Under the pieces are notes generated by a model, which saw nothing but the letters and a program-made list of their open reading frames with translations, had not been told where the DNA came from and did not search any database. Shown one piece after another: positions 11,027 through 20,722 of a stretch of 64,000 bases of DNA (positions within the stretch are counted from its first letter, which is position 1; each line of letters begins with the position of its first letter). The position numbers and the translations under genes were made by a program. The DNA comes from Pseudeuparius sepicola (taxonomy: Eukaryota > Arthropoda > Insecta > Coleoptera > Anthribidae), in NCBI GenBank assembly GCA_963920635.1, contig OY987299.1:29838901-29902900 (forward strand), in the 5' to 3' direction.

Positions 11027-12355
11027 CAGGGTTGCCACCCGTCCCGTATTTCAAGGGACAGTCCCGTATTTAAGTAAAGGAAGTGGCTATTTATACGTCC
11101 GACGGATACAAACGTCAGTATACGTCTTGCGCTCTCATTGGCGGGCTGAGTCACGTGACTTCTTTGGACGTGCATTTAACTCCGTACACGTCCGAAGCCG
11201 AAGTAAACTAATATTTAGATACGTCGGAAGTGCATTTTTCTCAAGCATCTTTGCAATAAGGAGCGTATGCACTGCTCCTTTTTGGGGGATAGACGCTGCC
11301 GTATGAAAAAAGAAGTGGTAATAATTTCCAATGGTGTAACCCACCCCCGATTTTCTTGAAATTTTGGCTAGGTAGGTACCCCGTATTTTCGCCCGATGCG
11401 ATGTTCGGCGTTGTAACCCACCCCCGATTTTCTTGAAATTGTGGCTACCCCCCGACATTCGGCGCGGTGCCGAATGTCGGGTGGATTACATCATTGTAAA
11501 TAATAAAATAACCACTTCATTTTTCATTCCGCAGCGCCCATCGCAGAAAAAGTAGGGCATACGCAATACAAAATGAGACATGATAAGGTCTGAATAATCT
11601 CGGACATCATCCAATCGACTTAGTAAACAAGCCGATTCATAATCCATCGAACGGTAGAAGTAAGGTTATGTGTCACGTGACTCAATCGACCAATGAGAGC
11701 GCAAGACGTATACTGACGTTTGTATCCGTCGGATGTATAAATAGCCACTTCCTTAAGTAAAATGTCCCGTGTCCCGGCAAACATTCATACGGGACGCTAT
11801 AAATCCCGTATTTTCAAAATTTAAGATGAAAAATTAAAAATGTTACATGCGAACGGCATTTGCACAATCACCACCATCTAGAGTCCAAGCCGCGACTCAC
11901 ATGTGAACACAAAATTTACTAAATTATAGTCCTTCATGCCTTCATTGGCGCCACACTACAATTTTCGTAAATGTCAATTTCTTGTGTGTTATGTGATATA
12001 TCACAAAAAATGTTCTGTGATTTCTTTTTATTTTTAAAGGATTTATTTATTTTTGGTTAGTCGTGATTAGCCAGCCATGATAATTTGTTTTTGGAAGTTT
12101 ATCCCTTCAAGAAAAAAAAAACAAAAAATGTTCTGTTTTTTTTTTTATTTTTAAAGAATCTATTTAGTTTAGTTTCATAATTTGTTTTGTTTTGTTTTTG
12201 TGTTATCTTCAAGAAAAAACAAAAACAAAAAATAGTGGTTTTCTTTTATTCCTTTTCATTGGCCTTTTTCAGTAAAACATTTTGTAGCCCCCCTCCCCCC
12301 CCCCCCGAACGCCCGTCACGTCCCGTATTTTAAAATTGAAAAGGTGGCAACCCTG
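11027..12355. mobile_element. hAT-type non-autonomous element
   Basis: The terminal inverted repeat CAGGGTTGCCACC is perfect over 13 bp, and the 8-bp duplication CGTGCACC is perfect (11019-11026 and 12356-12363). CAG...CTG ends with an 8-bp duplication are the hAT signature. CCCGTATTT recurs near both ends. No transposase is present. It carries a MULE-like element at 11079-11752. Confidence 0.93.
11079..11752. mobile_element. MULE-like MITE with 9-bp TSD inside the hAT
   Basis: The ends are inverted from GGAAGTGGCTATTTATAC inward for about 80 bp, and the 9-bp repeat TTAAGTAAA flanks it exactly (11070-11078 and 11753-11761). Long TIRs and a 9-bp duplication fit Mutator-like elements. Two copies of CACCCCCGATTTTCTTGAAATT (about 11343 and 11415) lie inside. 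It has no transposase. Confidence 0.88.
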
Positions 12356-12451
12356 CGTGCACCTTTAAAAATTCCACGTTTAGCTAAAGGTTTTAAATTT
12401 TCATGGCTAGTTAATTTCATTATATTTTTACAAAATATACTTACTTTTTAG

Positions 12452-12652
12452 GTGCAATACCTTGTAAGTTACCAGGTTGCCCAAGTTATTTGTCCAAATC
12501 GAGCACGAGTCGTAGGGAAGGTCCCCAATAAAAAAAAAACAAAAAATTGAACTTGGACAGGTTGAAAAAGCCGTAGCCGAAAGCGTTGTGAGTTGTGAAG
12601 CTTAGAAGTCTGCAAAATCGTATTCAAACATTGAAGAAGCGTATTCAAAAAT
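12452..12652 (+). pseudogene. THAP-domain gene, exon 3 remnant
   Basis: The acceptor TTACTTTTTAG at 12451 joins in phase to exon 2 across a 62-bp intron and gives GAIPCKLPGCPSYLSK. This GAIP..LP.CPSYLS segment commonly follows the THAP domain in THAP/P-type proteins. A stop follows at the A-run near 12530. Shifted frames show QVEKAVAESVVSCEA before a TIR element interrupts at 12653. Confidence 0.7.
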
Positions 12653-13132
12653 GGTAATTATGGAGCATAGTGTATGCACTGCCCGATTTTCTTGAAATTT
12701 TGGCTACCCCCCTATTTTCGAGGTCCCTGAACACGAATCTGACCTCAATGTTTTGAGGTCGGACATAGTTTCCGAGAAAATGAATTTTCAAATTTCCTTT
12801 TGACGCCCCACTTTTTCACGGTAATATTTGGTTATAATCGAGATGAATTTAGCTCAAATTGATCACCACAATATTTTGCGCCTTCTGCAGCATAGGGTGG
12901 TGATCAGTTTAAGCTGCATACACTAAAAATTTATCTGGATTATAACCACAAATGTCGCCGTGAAAAATGGGGTGTCGGGTGTCAAAAGGAAATTTGAAAA
13001 TTCATTTTCTCGGAAACTACGTCCGGCCTCAAAAAACTGAGGTTAGATTCTTGGTCAGGGACCTCGAAAATAGGTGGGTAGCCAAAATTTCAAGAAAATC
13101 GGGCGGTGCATACACTACGTTCCATAATTACC
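12653..13132. mobile_element. Foldback TIR element with 8-bp TSD
   Basis: Ends GGTAATTATGG and CCATAATTACC are inverted, and the arms match over roughly 200 bp on each side. The 8-bp repeat TCAAAAAT flanks it perfectly (12645-12652 and 13133-13140). Its internal CCCGATTTTCTTGAAATTTT is also present in the MULE-like element at 11079, so the two share sequence. Confidence 0.88.
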
Positions 13133-13140
13133 TCAAAAAT

Positions 13141-14230
13141 TTGTTATATTGCCTAGTGGGATAGTCGCTGGTTGAAGGCGAAAGGAAGCGAAGGAAGGGT
13201 CACATGTAGAGTAGTCACTGAAATGTTTATTCTCGTAATAATTTTTTGTTGTGATATTTTTATTGTTGAATTGTCATTTATTAAATAACTTAAATTATTG
13301 CTCTATTAAAATATTTTTGTGTTCCACAAATTAGTTGCTAAGTTATGTTTGAAATTGTAGTAGTATTTTACCTGGACACAAAAAAACGACAAACTTTGCA
13401 GAAGTTTCAGTTATTAAGTGTTTTTAAGATGCTAGTTGAACGTAAATAAAAATCGTTGGTATCGTACTGTCATGCTTGAAGATGTGCCTCAAAATGCATA
13501 GCTAATATTAATATTATCTATTATACAGTGAATAAAAAATGCGAAAGTGTGATTTTTCTTCTTTTGAATAGGTGGCTGTGAATTCATATTTGACATTTTC
13601 TTGGGATTCCAAACAACTTTTCTTAGTGCTATACTGCTGTAGTTCTAAAAATAAGAGTACTTTACTCTTGAGGAATTTTCATATTTTTCAACCTTCCCTG
13701 TTACGAATAGAAATTTTAAAATTTTTACAGGTCGATTTTGAGTTTAAGCACAAGCACTAACTTTTATCAAGAATAATTTGTTTTGAGAAACTTCAAATAA
13801 AGAAAATTCCCATTTGTGTCCAACTTTCTGTCATTATTATTATTATCTCGAAAACAGGGCGGTATTGGAAAGTTATACCGTAAAATAGTCTTAAGACACT
13901 GTATACAGGGTGTAACTGAACTGATGGTCAAAAATGAAACCACATATTCTTGGAGTCAAAATAAGGGCACTTCATATATTTTTTCTTCTACGGGCCTTAG
14001 TTTTTTTATATACAGAGCATAGAAGTTTAGAGAAAAATACACGTATTTTTTAGTATCTCTAGAATTATACGAGATAGTTTCTTCAAACTTGGCGTGTCAC
14101 ATGATCGGATGAGCCGTCGAACTTAAGGTTGAAATGAAGCTTCTGAGGCTCACAGTTGCAGTTACAGGGTGTTATTAGAATTTATTACTTCAGAAAAATG
14201 TTTAACAAAAAGTATCTCTTAGTATTTTTT
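13141..14230. other. Interior of the 7.7-kb element, no gene seen
   Basis: AT-rich. An ACAGGGTGTAACTGAACTGA-like segment at 13902 resembles the consensus ends of the dispersed foldbacks, but no matching inverted arm was found. No transposase motif was detected, so the catalytic half of the presumed transposase seems lost. Confidence 0.4.
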
Positions 14231-14240
14231 CATATTCGCA

Positions 14241-14265
14241 GCCGATGGAGGAAGGGAACAATGAC
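14241..14265. repeat. Possible degenerate micro-insertion
   Basis: CCGATGGAGGAAGGGAACAA then TGACG resembles the fused ends seen at 17111, but the first bases differ and no flanking 7-bp repeat is visible. Confidence 0.35.
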
Positions 14266-14574
14266 GTATCTGTTCTCCAAAGTTCTACATCAACGCTTTG
14301 ATACCTTTAATCCTTGTTTATAATAGGTATATAATCAAAGTTTATATCGTCGATTCTCAAACAACGGAATATACCTATAATATTATCTTCATGTTTTGTT
14401 ATTCGATTATCTATGTGATATAGGTACTGAAGTAGCATACCTAGTAAAGCATATCGTTTATTATACACAATATTTCATAAGCATAAGTATTAACACTGAC
14501 ATACCTAAGCATAAAAAATATGATGTCTAGCTAAATTTATATAGTTGTCATTCATACAGAAAATTTGGTTTAGA

Positions 14575-14598
14575 CGTCGACGGAAGATTCAATCAACG
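14575..14598. repeat. 24-bp micro-insertion
   Basis: CGTCGACGGAAGA joined to TTCAATCAACG. The flanks GTTTAGA (14568-14574) and GTTTACA (14599-14605) match at 6 of 7 bases, consistent with an aged 7-bp duplication. Confidence 0.75.
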
Positions 14599-14639
14599 GT
14601 TTACAGCATAAATAATATAACAAAACTTTAACGAAAAAA

Positions 14640-14745
14640 TTAAAACCGACTTCAAAAATTTGCCCGTATGCACATTTCAACTAAAATTTTAGAAATATTT
14701 TTCTCTTTCTAAATTGAGTTACCTTTGGATTTGGTGACAGTCAAG
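14640..14745. repeat. ACCGACTTC repeat, copy 1
   Basis: Starts AAACCGACTTCAAAAATTTG and includes TTTAGAAATATTTTTCT and GGTGACAGT. A second copy lies at 45735-45812. Both are direct copies of one unidentified dispersed repeat. Confidence 0.6.
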
Positions 14746-15252
14746 GCAAAGAATTTACATCTATTTAGATATGAATACATCATATCCTACATACATCATA
14801 ACCAGGGCCCCCATGGGTGACCCCTCCGGCAGGGCGCCAAACGTTGGTCCACCCTGTACTTAAAACTTATAGTTTTTTTTTAAATGTTTGTTTCATACTT
14901 TACTTTTTGTAATATTTTTTATAAATTTTATATAACTGATCAACTTATTTTTTATATACAGGATGATTATTTTAGAACTATACCACCGCGATTTTCTCAC
15001 TTATTTTGCGCCCTACAATAAAAAAATCGTGAAGAAACAAAAATGTGGCAATTTTGGACAGCTAAGTGGTGCTGCAAAAGAAATCGGCAGCCATAGCCAA
15101 CTTGACGCGCAATATAAAAAATACCTCAAATTGAGCAAAACAATTTAATAGCCCTAGCATATTTATTTTAAGAGATAGAGGAAAACTATTATATTGAAAA
15201 TTGATGGCACTAAGAAGCTTTATGCAACTGGGTACTCAGATAGTTTCAGAAA

Positions 15253-15459
15253 ATTACACAGGGTGTTCGGCTCTCTTGAGGCTATGCATTTTTTGTTTAT
15301 TTCTTATTAAGCGATTTTCTCGGTTATTTTAGGCCGCACAGAAAATAGATAAGAAAATAAAATTGGCCCTCCATGCCCAATTTTTCGCGCTGTGCTAAAA
15401 AAACTTCAAATCGACAAAAATGTTCATGCCCTCAAGAGAGCCGAAGACCCTATGTAATT
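15253..15459. repeat. Small TIR element (GTTCGGCTCTCTTGAGG ends)
   Basis: Inverted ends of about 30 bp (AAATTACACAGGGTGTTCGG and the inverse near 15425-15459). The target site is not clear. The interior is AT-rich. Confidence 0.65.
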
Positions 15460-15465
15460 TGTTAA

Positions 15466-15668
15466 AACCCAATTAAAAGTTACCACCTGGTACCAAATTT
15501 TGGAAAGATGGGCCTACCTACTCTGTTTTTCTCACTCTTTCCTTTTTCTAACGCGCTAAAGTGGCTTCTAAATACAAGGTATCGAAAAATTTTATGAGAA
15601 AAAGTTGTTGGGAAAACAAAGTAGGCCGATCTTTCCAAAATTTGGTACCCTGGGGTAATTTTAATTGG
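15466..15668. repeat. Small TIR element (GGTACCAAATTTTGGAAAGA ends)
   Basis: The left arm 15468-15530 is matched in inverted orientation by 15608-15668 with a few differences; both include the AATTAAAA..TACC border. It is non-coding. Confidence 0.65.
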
Positions 15669-16126
15669 GAACAACTTTTCTTAATGAATTTTTTTTATCT
15701 TTAAAGGAAAAGGCACTTCACCTACAATGAAAATAAATAAATGGTCGCTGTCGACGCCATCTTGATTTTTCAAAAACGAAAATATGCTAAAAATTAGTTT
15801 CCAGTCATTAGTCAAGCAAATCAGAACCACAATCAAATTTAAACGCGAAAATTTTTTTTTCTTTTACACATATTGGCTCACTTATCCTGGGCCACCCTGT
15901 ATATTGTAAACAGTCAGTATTTGTTTTTTTTTTAAATTTATGTACCTGTGGCTTTGTGTTAAATTTTATTTTTGTTAATTAGTTGATCACAAATTCTTTT
16001 TTCTTTCGCTTGGGTGGTATTTATTGGTTAAAAGCATGAACTAGATCAATAATTCTAACAAAATCATAAGTTGATTAAACTACAAAACTTGACAGTTGCA
16101 TATTATAGGTAAAAAATAGCTAGGTA

Positions 16127-17036
16127 CAGGGGCGGATGGGCTTTACCTAACCAGCCCGGGCATTTGTCTCCCAAGCGGCCCCTAAATGTCTCATTTGGCT
16201 TTAGATTTTTCTTTTCTTAATTATTATTATAATAACAATTTAAAAAAAAGTAGATAATGTATCTTTTTAATAAAACAAAATATACATGTTTTATGAAAAC
16301 ATAAATAAAATCATAACTCTCGTAAAACAAATAAAACTTTTTTCTCTAAATATAATATAAAAATAACAAAACATTCAGAAGCGTAGAAGGACCACACCAT
16401 TGAGTAAAGGATTAAATTTTACTCAATGACCACACCGTTATTTTATTTTTATTGAATTCGAAATTCCGACTTTTAAAGTCGAAGGCCAACTTTGAAGTCA
16501 AAATTCCGACTTTATAAAGTCGAAATTCCGACTTTTTATTCAAAATTTCGACTTTGAAATTCGAAATCCGACTTTGAACTCGAAATTCCGACATTGAACT
16601 CGAAGTTTCGACTTTATGAACTTCCAACTTTCAAAGCCGAAGTTCAAAGTCTAAATTTTGAGTTCAAAATCGGCATTTCGACTTCAAAGTCGGACAGCGA
16701 CTTTAAAAGTCGAAATTTCGAGTTCAATAAAAATAAAATAATGGTGTGCCCCTTCTACGTTTCCGTAAAACACGTAAAGAACTAATAGAACAAAAAATAA
16801 CAAAACAAAAATAATTAATTATGGCCAGTTGCACCGTCCTATCTTAAATTAACTACCTACTTACAACAATTATTGTAACAATGATTGCCTTTTGTTTTGT
16901 CAAGTAGTTAAGACGTCTTAAAATTTAAGATGCAATGGCCGGTGAGCCTTCGAGCCTGCGGCGGCCCTCCGGGGCCCTTCGAATGACCGGCCCACCGGAC
17001 ATTTGCCCAGTGTCCCGGTGGTCCCATCCGCCCCTG
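16127..17036. mobile_element. hAT-type element, CAGGGGCGG ends
   Basis: The TIR CAGGGGCGGATGGG is inverted at the right end as CCCATCCGCCCCTG. The 8-bp repeat GCTAGGTA flanks it perfectly (16119-16126 and 17037-17044). It is a non-autonomous hAT. A palindromic insert occupies 16383-16762. Confidence 0.93.
16383..16762. repeat. Palindromic GTCGGAATTTC-type array inside the hAT
   Basis: The outer arms GCGTAGAAGG..CACACC and GGTGTGCCCCTTCTACG are inverted. Between them, 16450-16730 holds about a dozen degenerate copies of AAGTCGAAATTCCGACTTT in both orientations. The array can fold in many registers and has no coding potential. Confidence 0.75.
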
Positions 17037-17110
17037 GCTAGGTACCTAACTACTGTCCCGGTTTTCGTCAGCCAGGAGTTGGTCACCTTGTTGTATATGA
17101 ATATTATAAC

Positions 17111-17138
17111 CGTCGATGGAGGAAGGAATCAATCAACG
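17111..17138. repeat. 28-bp micro-insertion, perfect 7-bp repeat
   Basis: CGTCGATGGAGGAAGG joined to AATCAATCAACG, with TTATAAC on both sides (17104-17110 and 17139-17145). It keeps 16 bp of the right end and 10-12 bp of the left end of the 7.7-kb element. It is the clearest footprint. Confidence 0.92.
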
Positions 17139-17182
17139 TTATAACCACAGAAAATATAGCGTATATTTTCTGTGGTTATAAC
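17138..17182. repeat. Perfect 45-bp palindrome
   Basis: GTTATAACCACAGAAAATAT is followed by its exact inverse around a short centre. One arm overlaps the target repeat of the micro-insertion at 17111, so that insertion landed at the palindrome edge. Confidence 0.8.
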
Positions 17183-17429
17183 TCCATTATAAAGAGATTA
17201 TTTTAAAAAGACTCGAGAAATTTGTTATTAACAATTAATAACGTTACTCGCTACTTTAAAAAAGCCGCCTCCATAGGCAAAGAGGGGGGCGGGGCCGCGG
17301 CCGGGCGACTCGAATCGAACGCTGGAATACAAAATCTAAAATATATCTTTCAGCCGTCGATCGATGGCGATGACTCATTCGTACCAGCACAAAAAACGCA
17401 AACAACCAAGGTCAAATCAACAGATTTGG

Positions 17430-17580
17430 CAAGCCGCGAAGCGCGCCATCTGCCGAACAAAAGTTCGTCTTGGGAAGCCGCATTACAAGTGCGCAGTGCG
17501 CCATCTACCGGACAGAAGCCTCTCTTCCACCTCAACGCCGAGACGTAATCCGAGGATGTGCAAGTGCGCCATCTACCGAA
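17430..17580. repeat. Three CTCF-like motifs in degenerate tandem units
   Basis: GCGCCATCTRCCGRACA occurs three times (about 17438, 17499 and 17565), spaced 61-66 bp apart within a GC-rich stretch. The inverse reads CCGGTAGATGGCGC, close to the CTCF core AGRTGGCGC. The resemblance is visual; binding is not shown. Confidence 0.5.
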
Positions 17581-17726
17581 CAACCGTGTCGGACTGAGAA
17601 GCCTCGTTTCCCCCACCGCGCCGAGAAGTATTCGACGGTGGCTCCATCTTCTTCCGAAGAGTATTGAGTCAGTCGGTATTTCGCATTAGGAAACTAATCT
17701 TTACCTTCCTCCATCGACGCTCGAGG

Positions 17727-18195
17727 GTGGCATTAAGAAAAGCGTTCGGCCGTTGGTATTAATAGTGTTGCAACCCCAGGCCTGGTGCTTGGCGTTAAAG
17801 TCACCGACCAAGAGTACTTTGTTACTCAGATCAAGTAGGTCCCGCACGTGGAGGGGTGTGAAATTCGTGCGCGGTGAGTTATATACGCAAATTATCGCAG
17901 GACCAAGGGTGAGTTTCACCCCCACCCACTCTAGTGCAGTGTCTACGCGATCACAGATTCGTTTATGTGGAATGCCAGCCCTGACAAAGATGGCTACGCC
18001 CCCGTGGCCGAGGTCCTCGTCTCTCTCACGCCTATAGCACTTAAAACCCTTTAGATATAGCTTATGCGCTTTCTTAATACGCGTCTCAGTAATGCATAAA
18101 ATATCAATTTTTTTCCTATGAGTAAAGTTAATAACCTCCGAGATTCGAGGGATAATCCCATTCGAATTCCAAAACGACACATTAAGCCTGGACAT
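17727..18195 (-). pseudogene. Jockey LINE ORF2, endonuclease N-terminal part
   Basis: Starts ATG at 18195 (MSRLNVSFWNSNGI) and carries AP-endonuclease motifs: NSNGI, ITETRI, GGVAIFVR and LLVGDFNAKHQAWGC. It runs to NGRTLF, where a one-base deletion and then the 7.7-kb insertion cut it off. The continuation is at 10001 and below. It overlaps the end of ORF1 by 14 bp, a typical LINE arrangement. Confidence 0.9.
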
Positions 18196-19240
18196 TGTCT
18201 ATTTCCTGATAAATACTTTGCATGATTTGTAATTTTTGCGAGTTAGAGGTAGCATTAATTAACCTTGCATTAGCTTTCTTTATAAACGCAGTATAAAATT
18301 TCAAATCGATTAAGGAATTAAGAATTTTTAGTTCATTTATGAAAGAGGCAAATTCGTCTGTGCCCTCCCCTACCTGGTCAATCGTGTCCGTGGCGGGGGC
18401 CTGTTGTTCTCTTGGTGACGGTCGGAGTGGTGGGAAATGGCTTGTCGTGGGGGGCGGGGCGGTCCGCCGATCTGGCGCTGCCGCGCTGTACCGATGCTGG
18501 GGAGGGGGCAGCTCCTCATAACCCTCCCTACTCTGATGGCCTGGTGGGCTTCTGCGGGTCTCCCAGGCGTTCTTGGTCGGAGCTGGCGCTGGTGAGAATT
18601 CTTGATTAGATGAAGATTTGTTAGCTTCCATCTTCTGGCGGTAGCTTGGACAGACAGTCCTGGCGTTTGCCGGGTGGTCCCCCTGACAGTTGACACACTT
18701 TGCGGGCTCACTAAGCGGTTTCGTGCATTCTGAAGTCAAATGGTCTAGAGCACACTTTAGGCACCTAGGCGCATTGTTGCAGTTCGGTGCAGCGTGTCCC
18801 CACGCCTGGCAACGCCGACACTGAGTTAGAGAGCCTCTATAGTGTCGATACCAGGTGACCACCACATCGCCAACCTTGGGGTATTTCTCTTGTAAATTTC
18901 TAAGAGTGGTTTCCTTTGTGGCTATTACAAGATACGAGGGTCTACTGGTTTGTTTCATTCTAAATACATTTTTTGCCTGTATGCCTTGTTGACACAACTT
19001 GTCGCGTAGTTCTTCAGGGTCTGGGGCATAATCGAGTCCTCTCAAAACGAATGGATGTGATTTATGTTCTGGGAGTGTATACGTGTGAAACGACACCCCC
19101 AGGGTTTTTAATTCAGATTTGACTATCAGCCAATCAGGGATAGATTTTAGTTGAATAGTGGTTGTATTAGTATTATATTTTATATTGTAACCGTCCTTGG
19201 CGTATTGCTGAAGGAACCTAGGACAAGTACAATGACGTAC
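18182..19240 (-). CDS. Jockey LINE ORF1 (gag-like), 5' truncated
   Basis: An open frame of about 350 codons, with no ATG at its start and open into the flanking repeat, so the 5' end is lost. It has the conserved region upstream of the fingers (HPFVLRGLDYAPDPEELRDK) and then three CCHC knuckles: CRRCQAWGHAAPNC, CLKCALDHLTSEC and CVNCQGDHPANARTVC. A proline-rich tail follows. Such proteins bind LINE RNA. The frame is intact over what remains. Confidence 0.88.
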   Translation of the reverse strand, partial: VRHCTCPRFLQQYAKDGYNIKYNTNTTTIQLKSIPDWLIVKSELKTLGVSFHTYTLPEHKSHPFVLRGLDYAPDPEELRDKLCQQGIQAKNVFRMKQTSRPSYLVIATKETTLRNLQEKYPKVGDVVVTWYRHYRGSLTQCRRCQAWGHAAPNCNNAPRCLKCALDHLTSECTKPLSEPAKCVNCQGDHPANARTVCPSYRQKMEANKSSSNQEFSPAPAPTKNAWETRRSPPGHQSREGYEELPPPQHRYSAAAPDRRTAPPPTTSHFPPLRPSPREQQAPATDTIDQVGEGTDEFASFINELKILNSLIDLKFYTAFIKKANARLINATSNSQKLQIMQSIYQEIDNVQA

Positions 19241-19600
19241 GGCACCTTCTGACAGAAAAACCAAACTGCTGCTTCTTGTGCAGCCTACTCAACAAATCCA
19301 TTGATATTCAAATTTACTAAAATATGTATACTGAAGGATTGCGCTTCTATAGGAAACAATTTCGCAATGTGTACGAAAAGTTAAATGAGCCTTTATCGGC
19401 CGGGTTTTGAATATTTGGTCACTTTTGACGGGCGATTTCTCCGCGTCTGACGTTTGATGTTTACATCTCGCCAAGGCCTACTTATTGAAAAAATCGTACA
19501 ATAATGGGCTACATTATTGTACGATTTCTGTGCTTTTAATGACGATTTTGGGACATTTTAATGCCGATTTCAAGAAAAATAGTTTTATAAGAGCATAATA
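19241..19600. repeat. Hairpin/5S-like dispersed repeat, copy 1 right part
   Basis: Resumes at GGCACCTTCTGACAGAAAAA and matches 34878-35215 and 48402-48740. It includes the hairpin ATCGTACAATAATG/CATTATTGTACGAT (19490-19525). It is the other side of the Jockey insertion point. Confidence 0.85.
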
Positions 19601-20103
19601 TATAGCAATAGTAAAATATTTTACTATTTGAGAAGACGCCTGCAAAACCAAACAAGTTTTTAAGCGCCTTATAAAAGTTTCCTAAATGGTTCTCAACAAC
19701 ACTCTAACATAATCGTTTTAGAAAGCTATAGGGACCACCAAAAAAATTAATTTAAAATTAATTTATAAGGCTGTTAAAAATTCGTTCATATGAAGGGGTT
19801 ATAAAACAATTTAATTATATATAAGCTGAAATGTTTTATAACATAATAATGGAAACGTTTCTATGATAATTTCTTTATTGCTTTATAAGCAATTTTATAA
19901 TTTTGTTGTAGAAATATTTTAATAAGACTATTTAGTTATGGACAGACAACAAAATAATGTTTTCCCTAACTTAATTTAATGAAATAGCTTTTTTAAACAA
20001 TAAAAAACAACTATAAAATAAAATTATTGACCTATAGTCTTGAAATTATAAAACAAATTTGCTGGTTGGTAACTTTATTTTGAGACTACATACTCAATAT
20101 TCT

Positions 20104-20577
20104 TTTTATTATACTTCTTTGAAAACACCTTATTTTCATCTGTTCTAGCAATAATGAAAGATGGGGTTTTTCGGGCTAGCGCACGGAAACAGCGCATGGA
20201 AAAACTTTCCGTGCGCTGAATAACAATACCGAATATATGGCTTTAAAATTGAAATATACAGCAAAGTAAACTAAATTTAAGAAACTCTACATGCTCTCTG
20301 ATATTTAACATGTATCTATTTTGTATTTTAATTCGTAAGTGTTTCAATATTATTTCTAATATACATTTCTGTAATATTTTGACGTTTTATTCACCTTATC
20401 TGACACTAACTAATTTACAACAAAGCACCTTTGAAATAATTTGAGAGTAACCATGGAAACGCATCTTACATACCAAACACTATATTGTCTGCATTGTTTA
20501 TTTTTTGTCAATTAAATTTATTATAATATGCCGATAAAATGTTTTAAGTTTCCGTTTTCAAAGAAGTGTAATAAAAA
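20104..20577. mobile_element. MITE family with TTCTTTGAAAAC ends, copy 1
   Basis: Inverted ends TTTTTATTATACTTCTTTGA / TCAAAGAAGTGTAATAAAAA, about 474 bp. It contains the hairpin GCGCACGGAAA...TTTCCGTGCGC. Other copies lie at 30442-30916 and 44404-44879. It is non-coding. Confidence 0.82.
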
Positions 20578-20683
20578 ATATCGTTCATTACACGTCCAGA
20601 AATAAATTTTTTATTTCCAGACTCGTAATGAAATATACTATTACAAACATGTGACTACAGGGCGTATGGCTTAATGCTTGTTC

Positions 20684-20684
<1 letters not shown>

Positions 20685-20722
<38 letters not shown>
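20685..20722. repeat. (TTA)n microsatellite
   Basis: About a dozen TTA units directly abutting the 3' end of an R4/Dong LINE. The other tracts in this cluster are 24226-24244, 26101-26129 and 26319-26361. Dong elements are known to insert in TAA repeats. Confidence 0.95.

Larger units (their letters stand above)
10913..12389 (+). pseudogene. THAP-domain gene, exon 2 (interrupted)
   Basis: A 55-bp intron ends at TTATTGTAG (10912). The exon opens with VCEQHF, the C and H that complete the THAP zinc site. A one-base loss follows. A 22-bp micro-insertion (10966-10987, repeat GTGTGTT) and a 1.33-kb hAT (11027-12355, repeat CGTGCACC) then interrupt the exon. Past the hAT the frame goes on with KIPRLAKG to a donor at 12390. 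Text such as ERETTCVV and GETLRAP between the insertions supports one ancestral reading frame. Confidence 0.75.
10009..17719. mobile_element. 7.7-kb TIR element (P-like) with 7-bp TSD
   Basis: Left end CGTTGATTGAAGAAGG and right end CCTTCCTCCATCGACG are imperfect inverted repeats, 18 of 23 positions alike by eye. The 7-bp repeat CTCGAGG flanks it exactly (10002-10008 and 17720-17726). Removing the element and one repeat rejoins the Jockey endonuclease after NGRTLF and before LEAG, apart from a one-base deletion nearby. Inside is a broken gene with an N-terminal THAP domain, the DNA-binding domain used by P-element transposases. No transposase core was found. Other TEs inside account for nearly 3 kb. 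P-superfamily membership is an inference from THAP, end structure and footprint geometry; P elements usually make 8-bp duplications. Confidence 0.8.
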
